Shown here: piece after piece, positions 35,481-43,642 of the stretch | How the letters are laid out: every line of letters begins with the position of its first letter | Position numbering within the stretch: the first letter of the stretch is position 1 | NCBI RefSeq assembly: GCF_034120055.1 | Contig: NZ_CP139368.1 | Span: 2,232,001 to 2,296,000 of the forward strand | DNA from: Microbacterium rhizosphaerae | GTDB taxonomy: Bacteria; Actinomycetota; Actinomycetes; Actinomycetales; Microbacteriaceae | Length of the DNA: 64,000 nt | Direction: 5' to 3' | Program-made: the position numbers and the translations under genes | The notes under the pieces: model-generated | Told to the model about the DNA's origin: nothing | Database searches by the model: none | The model's input: only the letters and a program-made list of their open reading frames with translations

Positions 35481-35486
35481 ACGCTA
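35481..35486 (-). promoter_or_regulatory. -10 hexamer, leaderless glgA
   Basis: TAGCGT, then TTCGTC (6 nt), then the ATG at 35474. Confidence 0.6.
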
Positions 35487-35507
35487 GTACAGGCTGGGGC
35501 GAGCACC

Positions 35508-35513
35508 TATGGT
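35508..35513 (+). promoter_or_regulatory. -10 hexamer, leaderless glgC
   Basis: TATGGT, then GGGTGCC (7 nt), then the ATG at 35521. Confidence 0.6.
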
Positions 35514-35520
35514 GGGTGCC

Positions 35521-36765
35521 ATGCCAGCAGCACCGAAAGTGTTCGGAATCATCCTCGCCGGCGGCGAAGGCAAGCGGCTGATGCCCCTGACGGCTGATCG
35601 GGCCAAGCCCGCGGTGCCGTTCGGAGGCCAGTACCGCCTGATCGACTTCGCCATCTCGAACCTGATCAACTCGGGTCTGAGACAGATCGTGGTGCTGACG
35701 CAGTACAAGTCCCATAGCCTCGACAGGCACATCTCGCAGACGTGGCGCATGTCGGCGCTGCTCGACTCGTACGTCGCCTCCGTGCCGGCGCAGCAGCGCC
35801 TCGGCAAGCGGTGGTTCTCCGGGTCGGCCGACGCCATCCTGCAGAGCCTGAACCTCATCAACGACGAGAAGCCCGACATCGTGGTCGTCATCGGCGCCGA
35901 CCACGTGTACCGCATGGACTTCCGCCAGATGCTGGACGCGCACATCGAATCGGATGCCCGTGCGACGGTCGCCGGCATCCGTCAGCCGATCTCGCTCGCG
36001 AACCAGTTCGGCGTCATCGATGTCGCCGGCGACGACCCGACGCGCATCAACGAGTTCCTGGAGAAGCCGCAGAACCCGACGGGTCTCGCGGATGCGCCGC
36101 ACGAGGTGCTCGCCTCGATGGGCAACTACATCTTCGACGCCGATGCCCTGATCGACGCCGTCGAGTCGGACGGAGAGCTGTCGGCGTCCAACCACGACAT
36201 GGGCGGCGACATCGTCCCCTACTTCGTCGGTCGCGGGGAGGCGGGCGTCTACGACTTCAAGCGCAACGACGTGCCGGGATCGACGGATCGCGACCGTGCG
36301 TACTGGCGGGATGTCGGCACGATCGACTCGTTCTTCGACGCGCACCGCGATCTCATCTCCACGCTGCCGATCTTCAACCTGTACAACACCGAGTGGCCGA
36401 TCCACGCGCAGGCCGTGAACTCGCCGCCGGCGAAGTTCGTGCGCGACTCGGTCGGCCGGATCGGCACGGCGATCGACTCCGTGGTCTCGCTCGGCTCGGT
36501 GCTCTCGGGCACGCACCTCGAGCGCAGCGTCGTGGGGCCCTGGACGCTCGCGGGCGGCGGCTCGACGATCACCGACTCCGTGCTCTTCGACCAGGTCAAC
36601 GTCGGTCCGGGTGCCCGGGTGCACCGCGCGATCCTCGACAAGAACGTGGTGCTGGCGCCCGGGGCGACGGTGGGCGTCGATCGCGAGCGCGACCTGGCGC
36701 GAGGTTTCACGGTGACCGATTCGGGCATCACCGTGGTCGGCAAGAACGTCCGGGTGGAGGCGTGA
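35521..36765 (+). CDS. glgC: Glucose-1-phosphate adenylyltransferase
   Basis: A 414-residue ADP-glucose pyrophosphorylase. The nucleotide-binding start is [16 protein letters not shown], the substrate region is [11 protein letters not shown], and a C-terminal left-handed beta-helix carries ANX repeats (about 300-400). It makes ADP-glucose for GlgA in the cytoplasm and is usually allosterically regulated. The start was placed at the ATG 7 nt after a -10 hexamer; a GTG-like extension 12 nt earlier overlaps the promoter. Confidence 0.96.
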   Translation: MPAAPKVFGIILAGGEGKRLMPLTADRAKPAVPFGGQYRLIDFAISNLINSGLRQIVVLTQYKSHSLDRHISQTWRMSALLDSYVASVPAQQRLGKRWFSGSADAILQSLNLINDEKPDIVVVIGADHVYRMDFRQMLDAHIESDARATVAGIRQPISLANQFGVIDVAGDDPTRINEFLEKPQNPTGLADAPHEVLASMGNYIFDADALIDAVESDGELSASNHDMGGDIVPYFVGRGEAGVYDFKRNDVPGSTDRDRAYWRDVGTIDSFFDAHRDLISTLPIFNLYNTEWPIHAQAVNSPPAKFVRDSVGRIGTAIDSVVSLGSVLSGTHLERSVVGPWTLAGGGSTITDSVLFDQVNVGPGARVHRAILDKNVVLAPGATVGVDRERDLARGFTVTDSGITVVGKNVRVEA

Positions 36766-36807
36766 CGCTCTGAGACGCCGCGGTCGGGACGCCCGCGGTC
36801 TGCTCGG

Positions 36808-36813
36808 TACGGT
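36808..36813 (+). promoter_or_regulatory. -10 hexamer, leaderless serB
   Basis: TACGGT, then GGTGGA (6 nt), then the ATG at 36820. Confidence 0.55.
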
Positions 36814-36819
36814 GGTGGA

Positions 36820-37461
36820 ATGCTCCCCCGCCGTGCCCGGTTCCTGGTCGTCCTCGACGCCGACTCGACGCTGATCCGCAACGAGGTCATCGAACTGATC
36901 GCCGCGGAGGCGAGTCGCGAGGCCGAGGTGGCCGCGGCGACGGAGGCCGCCATGCGCGGCGAGGTCGACTTCGCCACGAGTCTGCGGTCGCGCGTCACAG
37001 CCCTGCGCGGCGTGCCGCTCGAGTCGTTCGCGCGCGTGCTCTCGCGCATCGAGCCCACACCGGGAGTTCTGGAGCTGACCTCCGCCGTGCATGCGCGCGG
37101 CGGCGCCGTCGGAGTCGTGTCGGGCGGCTTCCACGAGATCCTCGACGAGATCGCCCCGCGGCTGGGCGTGGACATCTGGCGCGCGAATCGGCTGGCAGTC
37201 GAGGACGGCCGACTTTCCGGCGTCGTCGAGGGCGCAATCGTGGATGCCGCGGCCAAGGCCGCGGCGCTCCTCGAGTGGGCCGAGCAGCTCGGCATTCCGG
37301 CCCGCCGCACCATCGCGATCGGCGACGGAGCGAACGACCTGCTCATGATGGCCGAGGCCGGTCTCGGCCTCGCCTTCAACGCGAAGCCCGCGGTGCGGGC
37401 GCGGGCCGACCTGGTGGTCGGCCGTGTCGACCTGTCGCAGGTCGTGCCGTTGCTGCCCTGA
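36820..37461 (+). CDS. serB: Phosphoserine phosphatase SerB
   Basis: A 213-residue HAD phosphatase. Motif I is LDADSTLI with the nucleophilic Asp, motif II is VVSGGF, and motif IV is GDGANDLLM. These match SerB, which makes serine from phosphoserine. It lacks the N-terminal ACT domains found in mycobacterial SerB2, so serine feedback through ACT is not expected. A GGTGGA stretch before the ATG could act as a weak ribosome site. Confidence 0.93.
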   Translation: MLPRRARFLVVLDADSTLIRNEVIELIAAEASREAEVAAATEAAMRGEVDFATSLRSRVTALRGVPLESFARVLSRIEPTPGVLELTSAVHARGGAVGVVSGGFHEILDEIAPRLGVDIWRANRLAVEDGRLSGVVEGAIVDAAAKAAALLEWAEQLGIPARRTIAIGDGANDLLMMAEAGLGLAFNAKPAVRARADLVVGRVDLSQVVPLLP

Positions 37462-37477
37462 TCCGTCGGACGGAGGG

Positions 37478-38188
37478 TCAGTGACCCATCCCGAGACCGC
37501 CGTCCACGGGGATGACCGCGCCCGAGATGTAGGCCGCGTCGTCCGAGGCCAGCCACGTCACGACGCCCGCGACTTCGTCCGGTGTCGCGAACCGGCCCGC
37601 CGGGATGCTCTTCTTGTACTCGGCCTGCGTCTCGGCGGGCAGCTCGGCGGTCATGTCGGTCTCGATGAAACCGGGAGCCACGACGTTGGCCGTGATGCCG
37701 CGTGCGCCGAGCTCGCGCGTCAGCGACCGCGCGAAGCCGACGAGGGCGGCCTTCGAGCTCGAGTAGTTGATCTGGCCCGCAGAGCCGAGGAGCCCGACGA
37801 CGGACGAGATCAGGATGACGCGGCCCCACCGGGCGCGCAGCATCCCCTTCGATGCCCGCTTGACGACCCGGAAGGTGCCGCCGAGGTTCGTGGCGACGAC
37901 CGAGTCGAAATCGTCCTCCGACATGCGCAGCAGCAGTGTGTCCTTCGTGATGCCCGCGTTCGCGACGACGACCTCGACCGGGCCGAGCGTGCTCTCGACC
38001 TGGAGGAACGCGGCATCCAGCTGCGCGGAGTCGGTGACGTCCGCGCGGACCGTCAGCGTGCCCATGGGACCCTCTCCGCTGCGAGCGGTCACGGCGACCT
38101 TGTAGCCCTCGGCGACGAAGCGCTCGGCGATGGCACGGCCGATGCCCCGGTTGCCGCCGGTGACGAGGACGACGCGCTCTGCGGACAT
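37478..38188 (-). CDS. fabG: 3-oxoacyl-ACP reductase FabG
   Basis: A 236-residue SDR. The cofactor motif is TGGNRGIGRA; NAG and the Ser-Tyr-Lys triad in ISSVVG...YSSSKAA follow, and the C-terminus has VAPGFIETDM and GGLGMGH. It reduces 3-oxoacyl-ACP in fatty acid synthesis with NADPH. AGGAGC lies 6 nt before the chosen ATG; an upstream in-frame ATG is in the leader. It stands alone and converges on serB with 16 bp between stops. Confidence 0.93.
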   Translation of the reverse strand: MSAERVVLVTGGNRGIGRAIAERFVAEGYKVAVTARSGEGPMGTLTVRADVTDSAQLDAAFLQVESTLGPVEVVVANAGITKDTLLLRMSEDDFDSVVATNLGGTFRVVKRASKGMLRARWGRVILISSVVGLLGSAGQINYSSSKAALVGFARSLTRELGARGITANVVAPGFIETDMTAELPAETQAEYKKSIPAGRFATPDEVAGVVTWLASDDAAYISGAVIPVDGGLGMGH

Positions 38189-38221
38189 GACTGCTCCTGT
38201 CTGTTGTGACAAAACCGATCC

Positions 38222-38227
38222 AGCGTA
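38222..38227 (-). promoter_or_regulatory. -10 hexamer of fabG
   Basis: TACGCT, 33 nt before the fabG ATG. Confidence 0.45.
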
Positions 38228-38238
38228 GCGCGAGGTGT

Positions 38239-38267
38239 TTGACACGCCCCATAGGCGTTGCCAATCT
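38239..38267 (+). promoter_or_regulatory. Promoter of DUF4190 gene
   Basis: Consensus -35 TTGACA (38239-38244), 17-nt spacer, weak -10 CAATCT (38262-38267). Confidence 0.5.
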
Positions 38268-38314
38268 AGGCACAGGCGGGTTCCTCCGCCGATCCGCCTA
38301 CGAAAGGCCCTACC

Positions 38315-38926
38315 GTGAGCGACACCACACCAGACCCCACGCCTGAGGTCCCCGCCGCGGCGTCATCCGCCGACGAGGTCGCCTCGTCGACCCCCGCTGC
38401 CGCGGAACCCGCAGCCGAGCCGGGCGCCGCAGAGGCGGCCCCCGCTGCTCCTGCGGCCGAGGCCGCGCCCGCGGCTGAGCCGGCACCCGTATCCGAGCCG
38501 GCATGGTCGTCCGCGCCCGCTGCTGCCCCGGAAGCGGCACCCGAGCCGCCGGCGTACGCGCCGGCACCCGAGGCCGCTCCTCCGGCATACACCGCTCCGC
38601 CCGCCTACCAGGCGCCGACGTACGCGGCTGCCCCGGCCTACTCGGCTCCGGCCGGCCCCCGCACGAACACGCTGGCCATCGTCTCGCTCGTGGCGGGCAT
38701 CGCCGGCTTCGTCTTCCTCCCGTTCATCGCCCACCTGGTCGCGGTGATCACCGGACACCTGTCCCTGGGACAGATCAAGCGCACCGGCGAGGGCGGCCAC
38801 GGCATGGCGCTCACCGGCACGATCCTCGGCTGGGTCGGGCTCGCGCTCAGCATCATCGCCACGATCCTGATCATCATCGTCGCGATCGGCCTGGCCGCCT
38901 CGTACCCGAACTACCGCGGGGCCTGA
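38315..38926 (+). CDS. DUF4190 membrane protein with Ala/Pro-rich N-terminus
   Basis: A 203-residue protein. The first 115 residues are a low-complexity Ala/Pro/Glu/Tyr stretch with no hydrophobic segment, probably a disordered cytoplasmic tail. Two transmembrane helices follow (about 120-145 and 170-195), separated by the DUF4190 loop GHLSLGQIKRTGEGGHGMAL. Function unknown. Starts with GTG after GAAAGG. Confidence 0.85.
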   Translation: MSDTTPDPTPEVPAAASSADEVASSTPAAAEPAAEPGAAEAAPAAPAAEAAPAAEPAPVSEPAWSSAPAAAPEAAPEPPAYAPAPEAAPPAYTAPPAYQAPTYAAAPAYSAPAGPRTNTLAIVSLVAGIAGFVFLPFIAHLVAVITGHLSLGQIKRTGEGGHGMALTGTILGWVGLALSIIATILIIIVAIGLAASYPNYRGA

Positions 38927-38938
38927 GCACAGCAGCGG

Positions 38939-38972
38939 TCGTCCCCCGCCGGAGTCATCCGGCGGGGGACGA
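38939..38972 (+). terminator. Terminator after DUF4190 gene
   Basis: A perfect 15-bp stem (38939-38953 with 38958-38972) and loop GTCA, 13 nt after the stop. Confidence 0.8.
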
Positions 38973-38988
38973 TGCGTCTGCGGCGGCG

Positions 38989-38994
38989 TAGGCT
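38989..38994 (+). promoter_or_regulatory. -10 hexamer of DUF3099-SURF1 operon
   Basis: TAGGCT, 9 nt before the GTG at 39004; leaderless or nearly so. Confidence 0.5.
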
Positions 38995-39003
38995 GGATGC
39001 ACC

Positions 39004-39387
39004 GTGAAGCGCTCGCCATCCACCCCCTCCGCCACGTCCCTGCCTCGGGCACCGCGCGACGAGGTCGGCGCACGCTCCGTCCGATACCTCGTGACGATGG
39101 GCATCCGTGTCGCCTGCTTCGTCCTGATGGTCGTCGTGCAGCCCTACGGCTGGTACACCTGGGTCTTCGGAGCCGGCGCCATCTTCCTCCCCTACATCGC
39201 CGTCGTGATCGCGAATGTCGGTCAGGATGCGAAGACGGTGCGCGCAGAGAATCCCGAGCGGGCCCTCCCGGCCGCCCCCGAGACGCCGACTGAGCCCGCG
39301 ACGCCCGCGACGGAGCACCCTGTGCTGCGGATCGCGGAGACCGGGCCCGCTCAGCGGGCGGAATCACCGGACGAGGCCGAGAAGTGA
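39004..39387 (+). CDS. DUF3099 small membrane protein
   Basis: A 127-residue protein with two transmembrane helices (about 30-48 and 54-72) and the DUF3099-like core RYLVTMGIRVACF. The C-terminal 55 residues are Pro/Glu/Ala-rich and probably disordered. Function unknown. It begins a three-gene overlapping operon (GTGA, then ATGA) ending in SURF1, which hints at a link to respiration or the envelope. Confidence 0.85.
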   Translation: MKRSPSTPSATSLPRAPRDEVGARSVRYLVTMGIRVACFVLMVVVQPYGWYTWVFGAGAIFLPYIAVVIANVGQDAKTVRAENPERALPAAPETPTEPATPATEHPVLRIAETGPAQRAESPDEAEK

Positions 39388-39608
39388 TCTCCGCGGGTGA
39401 GGCGCGCTGCTCGCGCGCCGGATGCGTCGCGGACGCGAACTGGCAGATCCTGTGGCGGAACCCCCGCATCCACACCGCCGACCGGCGCAAGACGTGGCTC
39501 GCGTGCGACGAGCACGTCGGCTACCTGCGCGACTTCCTCGCCGCGCGCGACTTCCCGCTCGAGGTGCTCCGATTCCCCCTGCCCGCCGAGGCGGAGGCGA
39601 TGGCATGA
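39384..39608 (+). CDS. Conserved 74-residue cysteine-containing protein
   Basis: A small cytoplasmic protein with Cys9, Cys14 and a third Cys in WLACDEH, plus a His just after it. This could form a small metal site. It starts at a GTG overlapping the DUF3099 stop and ends in an ATGA overlap with the SURF1 gene. I recognise the sequence type (NPRIH, RKTWLACDEHVGYLRDFL) as conserved among actinobacteria but know no function. Confidence 0.8.
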   Translation: MISAGEARCSRAGCVADANWQILWRNPRIHTADRRKTWLACDEHVGYLRDFLAARDFPLEVLRFPLPAEAEAMA

Positions 39609-40525
39609 GCCGGCGCAACGCTCCGCCGGCCGTCCGCTGGGCGGCCTACATCGGCGTCGCGATCGTGTTCGCGATCGCCTGCGCGTTCCTGTCCAACTGG
39701 CAGCTCACGAAGAACGCGGCCCGTTCGGAGCAGCTCTCGCTGATCTCCCGCAACTACGACTCGACCCCGGTGCCGCTGGATCAGCTGCTCAGGCCGGGTG
39801 CGACGCTCGACGCCGGCGACCAGTGGCGGCGGGTCACGATGACCGGCCGCTACGCGCCCGACGAGCAGCTGCTCGTCCGCAACAGGGTGCACGGCGGCAC
39901 GGCGGCCTATGAGGTGCTCGTTCCGTTCCGCTCGACCGACGGGCGCGTGTTCCTCATCGACCGGGGGTGGGTCGCGCCGGGCAACACGCAGTCCCTGCCG
40001 GACCACGTGCCGTCGGCTCCGTCGGGCACGGTGACCGTCGTCACGCGGCTGCAGCCGGGCGAGCCGCTGCCGTCCTCCGGAGCGGCGGCGCCGCACGGCC
40101 AGGTTCCCTCCGTCAACCTTCCGCTCATCGCGACGAAGATCGGCGCGGACGGGAGCGCGCTCGAGCGCGGCGCCTACGGGACGATGGTCTCCGAGACCCC
40201 CGCGCCGGCGAGCGTTCCGCAGGCCCTCGAAGCCCCGTCGGACGACCCTGGCCCGTACCTGTCGTACGGCGTGCAGTGGATCCTCTTCGCCGTCATGGGC
40301 TTCGTCTTCATCTGGTACGTCATCCGGTCCGAGCGCCGCGCGCGTCGGGAGGATGCCGAGGACGCCGCGGCGGTCGCCGCCCTGGCCGCCTCCGACCCGG
40401 CTGCAGCGGCCGAGCTCGAGGCCGCCGCATCCGTCCGCCGCTCGGCCCGCGCGCTGTTCCCCAAGAAGCGCATCGACCGTGACATGGCCGACGAGGACGA
40501 CCTCCTCGATCGGGCCGGTCGCTGA
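39605..40525 (+). CDS. SURF1-family cytochrome oxidase assembly protein
   Basis: A 306-residue protein with an N-terminal transmembrane helix (about 11-30), a periplasmic domain with SNWQL near the helix and DRGWVAPG in the core, and a second helix near 225-245. The cytoplasmic tail is charged. SURF1 helps insert heme a into cytochrome c oxidase. ctaA and ctaB, which supply heme A, are 10-15 kb away in this window. The ATG overlaps the preceding stop. Confidence 0.9.
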   Translation: MSRRNAPPAVRWAAYIGVAIVFAIACAFLSNWQLTKNAARSEQLSLISRNYDSTPVPLDQLLRPGATLDAGDQWRRVTMTGRYAPDEQLLVRNRVHGGTAAYEVLVPFRSTDGRVFLIDRGWVAPGNTQSLPDHVPSAPSGTVTVVTRLQPGEPLPSSGAAAPHGQVPSVNLPLIATKIGADGSALERGAYGTMVSETPAPASVPQALEAPSDDPGPYLSYGVQWILFAVMGFVFIWYVIRSERRARREDAEDAAAVAALAASDPAAAAELEAAASVRRSARALFPKKRIDRDMADEDDLLDRAGR

Positions 40526-40541
40526 CGACCTTCGGGTCGTC
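40524..40541. terminator. Hairpin with TTCG loop after SURF1
   Basis: A 7-bp perfect stem GACGACC/GGTCGTC with a stable TTCG tetraloop, starting within the stop codon, between convergent SURF1 and ABC-F genes. Confidence 0.6.
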
Positions 40542-40582
40542 CTGCACGCCGACGCCGTGCGGGCGCGGCGGGCCGCCGGCGC

Positions 40583-42181
40583 TCAGGCCAGTGTGATCAG
40601 GTCGATGTAGTCGCGACCCCAGATGTCCTCGACGCCGTCGGGCAGGATGAGGACGCGCTCCGGATTCAGCGCCTCGACGGCGCCGGGGTCGTGGGAGACC
40701 AGGATGACCGCGCCTTCGTAGTGCGCGAGCGCACCGAGGATCTCCTCACGCGAGGCGGGGTCGAGGTTGTTGGTGGGCTCGTCGAGCAGCAGCACGTTCG
40801 CACTGGACACCACGAGCGTCGCGAGAGAGAGACGGGTCTTCTCGCCGCCGGAGAGCACGCCCGCCGGCTTGAGCACGTCGTCCCCCGTGAACAGGAACGA
40901 CCCCAGCACCTTGCGGGCATCCGTGGCGTTGATGTCGGGCGCGGAGGACATCATGTTGTCGAGGACCGAACGCTGCACGTCGAGGTTCTCGTGCTCCTGC
41001 GCGTAATAGCCGATCTTCAGGCCGTGCCCGGGCTCGATCACGCCGGTGTCCGCGGAGTCCACTCCCGCCAGGATGCGCAGCAGCGTGGTCTTGCCCGCGC
41101 CGTTGAGTCCGAGGACGACGACCTTGGAGCCGCGGTCGATGGCGAGGTCGACGTCGGTGAAGATCTCGAGAGAGCCGTAGGACTTCGACAGCCCCTTGCC
41201 CATGAGCGGGGTCTTCCCCACCGGCGCGGGCTTGGGGAACCGCAGCTTCGCGACGCGGTCCTCCTGCCGGACATCCTCCAGGCCCGAGAGCAGCTTCTCG
41301 GCGCGTGCCATCATCTGGTGCGCCGCCGCGGCCTTCGTGGCCTTGGCGCCGAACTTCGCGGCCTGCAGCTGGAGCGCGGTCGCCTTCTTCTCGGCGTTCG
41401 CTCGCTCCTTCTTGCGGCGCTCCTCGTCGGCGACCCGCTGACGCTGGTAGTTCTTCCAGTTCATGTTGTAGATGTCGATGACCTGGCGGTTGGCGTCGAG
41501 GTAGAAGACCCGGTTGACCGTCTCGCCGACCAGCTCGACGTCATGGCTGATGACGATGAGGCCGCCGCGATAGCCCCGGAGGAAGTCGCGGAGCCACACG
41601 ACGCTGTCGGCGTCGAGGTGGTTCGTCGGCTCGTCGAGGATCATCGTCTGCGCGTCCGAGAACAGGATGCGGGCGAGCTCGATGCGCCGCCGTTGACCGC
41701 CGGAGAGCGTCTTCAGCGGCTGCTCGAGGATGCGGTCGGGAAGCGAGAGGTTGTGGGCGATGGATGCGGCCTCGGCCTCGGCCGCGTACCCGCCGAGCGT
41801 CTCGAAGCGTTCCGTGAGGTTCGCGTACTTGCGCATCGCCTTGGCCGCGGCGGCGGAGTCGTCGGACCCCATCGCGAGCGAAGCCTCGTGCATCCCGATC
41901 GCCAGCGTGCCCAGTCCGCGCGCGTCGAGGATGCGGGTGCGTGCGAGCATCTCGGGGTCGCCCGAGCGCGGGTCCTGCGGCAGGTAGCCCAGCTCGCCGT
42001 GCCGCTCCACCTTGCCCTCGCTCGGGAGGAGGTCTCCGGCGAGCACCTTCGTCAGGGTCGTCTTCCCTGCGCCGTTGCGGCCGACGAGACCGACCTTGTC
42101 GCCGTCCCCGACGCGGAAGGACACGTCCGACATGAGCACACGGGCGCCCACGCGGATCTCGAGGTCATGCACGGCGAGCAC
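40583..42181 (-). CDS. ABC-F family ATPase
   Basis: A 532-residue soluble protein with two ABC domains: Walker A GRNGAGKT and GLNGAGKT, signatures LSGGQRRR and LSGGEKTR, and Walker B LDEPTNHLD and LDEPTNNLD. They are joined by a charged linker (about 240-320). No membrane domain. ABC-F proteins act on the ribosome in translation control or antibiotic protection. Whether this is a housekeeping or resistance member cannot be told from sequence alone. GTG start. Confidence 0.95.
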   Translation of the reverse strand: MLAVHDLEIRVGARVLMSDVSFRVGDGDKVGLVGRNGAGKTTLTKVLAGDLLPSEGKVERHGELGYLPQDPRSGDPEMLARTRILDARGLGTLAIGMHEASLAMGSDDSAAAAKAMRKYANLTERFETLGGYAAEAEAASIAHNLSLPDRILEQPLKTLSGGQRRRIELARILFSDAQTMILDEPTNHLDADSVVWLRDFLRGYRGGLIVISHDVELVGETVNRVFYLDANRQVIDIYNMNWKNYQRQRVADEERRKKERANAEKKATALQLQAAKFGAKATKAAAAHQMMARAEKLLSGLEDVRQEDRVAKLRFPKPAPVGKTPLMGKGLSKSYGSLEIFTDVDLAIDRGSKVVVLGLNGAGKTTLLRILAGVDSADTGVIEPGHGLKIGYYAQEHENLDVQRSVLDNMMSSAPDINATDARKVLGSFLFTGDDVLKPAGVLSGGEKTRLSLATLVVSSANVLLLDEPTNNLDPASREEILGALAHYEGAVILVSHDPGAVEALNPERVLILPDGVEDIWGRDYIDLITLA

Positions 42182-42208
42182 AGCTGAGGTCCGTTCTGCG
42201 GGAAGGGA

Positions 42209-42238
42209 GGATGGCCGACGGGCCAGCCATCCAGTATA
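42209..42238 (-). promoter_or_regulatory. ABC-F promoter with adjacent inverted repeat
   Basis: -10 TATACT (42238-42233), the best -10 in the window. A 7-bp inverted repeat (42209-42215 with 42226-42232) follows directly and would lie across the transcription start. Confidence 0.5.
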
Positions 42239-42277
42239 CGGGGGTGCTCGGAAGGGACGAGGTCGCAGCCGACGACG

Positions 42278-43642
42278 TCACACGTGCTTCTCGTGGGCAT
42301 GCCCGAGCCGCAGACCCGGAACAAGCGCGAGGAGGGACAGCAGCGCGCCGAGCGCGAACACGACCGCGAACCCGGCATCCGTCGCCTGGAGCGCCGTGAA
42401 CACGAGCCCCATGACCGCGATCGTCGTGGCGGAGCCGGCGGCGTCGAAGATCGAGAGCGCGGACGAATTGAAGCCCTGATTCTGCGGCGTCGAGTAGGCC
42501 AGAGTGAGGACGGTCATGCGCGGATACATCAGGCCCATCCCGCCTCCGGCGAGCGACCAGCCCGCGATCGCCGTGGCGGGCGGCAGATGGCCGAGCGCGG
42601 TCGCGGTCGCCAGCACCGTCGCCGTCGTCAGCAGTCCCACACCGAGGATGCTGGTGCGCGCATTGCCCAGACGGTCGCCGAACCGCCCTTGGAGGGCGGC
42701 GCCGACGGCCCACGCGATCGCGCTCACGGTGAGGGCGAGCCCCGCCCACGTGACGCTGAACCCGTACTCCGTCACGAGCAGGTACGGCAGGTACACCTCG
42801 GAGCCGAAGAGGGCGCCGGCGATCAGTCCGCGCATGAGCACGACGCTCGGCAGGCCACGCCCCGCCCGCAGCGTCCCGCGCGGAACGAGCGGGAGCACGG
42901 CTGCCACGAGGACGACGACGGATGCGGCGACCACCGGGATCGTCCACGGTCGCAGCTGGTCGGCGAGGCTCAACCCCAGCACGCCCGCCGCGACGGCGAC
43001 GGCGAGCCAGACCCGTGGGCCGATGCGCGCGGTCGAGGGCTCGTCCGTGCCGAGCTGCCTCCCGTGCAGGCGCGTGAAGACGAGCACGAAGGCCGCGGCC
43101 GTGAGCACCGCGACGCCGAGGAACACCCAGCGCCAGTGCAGATACTGCGCGACAGCCCCGGCGGCGAACGGTCCGATGAGCGACGGGATGACCCAGGTGG
43201 CCGAGAATGCCGCGAACAGCGGTCCGTGCGGGCGCGGCGGGTACACCCGGGCGACGACGACGTACAGCGCGACGATCTGCCCACCGACGCCGAGGCCCTG
43301 CAGAAGGCGTCCGGCGACGAACACCCCCATGGTCGGCGCGAGGCCCGCGACGAGCAGACCCGCCACGAACAGCCCGACCGCCGCGGTCAGCGGGGCGACC
43401 GGACTCCCCCGGTCGCACCAGGCGCCCGCCACCACCATCCCGATGACGCTCGTGGCCAGGGTGCCGGCGAACGCCGCCGCGTACAGCGCCGCGCCGTCAA
43501 GCTCGTGGCTGACCACCGGCATGACCGTCGTCATCGCGAGAGACTCCAGCGCGGCGAAGAAGATCAGCGCCACGGCACCGACGGTGACCGCGAAGTAGCC
43601 GCCCGACCAGATGCTCTCGCGGGTGTCGATCCGCCCCGTCAC
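42278..43642 (-). CDS. MFS drug/metabolite transporter
   Basis: A 454-residue major facilitator with about 12-14 helices. The loop 2-3 motif is reduced to AGAWCDRGSPV, and the Arg-rich motif B is GRLLQGLGVGGQIVAL. Substrate unknown; the type is often a proton-coupled exporter. The GTG start overlaps the stop of the MalY-like gene (GTGA), so the two are co-translated. Confidence 0.9.
   Translation of the reverse strand: MTGRIDTRESIWSGGYFAVTVGAVALIFFAALESLAMTTVMPVVSHELDGAALYAAAFAGTLATSVIGMVVAGAWCDRGSPVAPLTAAVGLFVAGLLVAGLAPTMGVFVAGRLLQGLGVGGQIVALYVVVARVYPPRPHGPLFAAFSATWVIPSLIGPFAAGAVAQYLHWRWVFLGVAVLTAAAFVLVFTRLHGRQLGTDEPSTARIGPRVWLAVAVAAGVLGLSLADQLRPWTIPVVAASVVVLVAAVLPLVPRGTLRAGRGLPSVVLMRGLIAGALFGSEVYLPYLLVTEYGFSVTWAGLALTVSAIAWAVGAALQGRFGDRLGNARTSILGVGLLTTATVLATATALGHLPPATAIAGWSLAGGGMGLMYPRMTVLTLAYSTPQNQGFNSSALSIFDAAGSATTIAVMGLVFTALQATDAGFAVVFALGALLSLLALVPGLRLGHAHEKHV

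Noticed and set aside
42165..42230. A 21-codon leader ORF before the ABC-F gene
   Set aside because: Its ATG lies only 2 nt after the -10 hexamer and so would not be transcribed from that promoter; no ribosome site.
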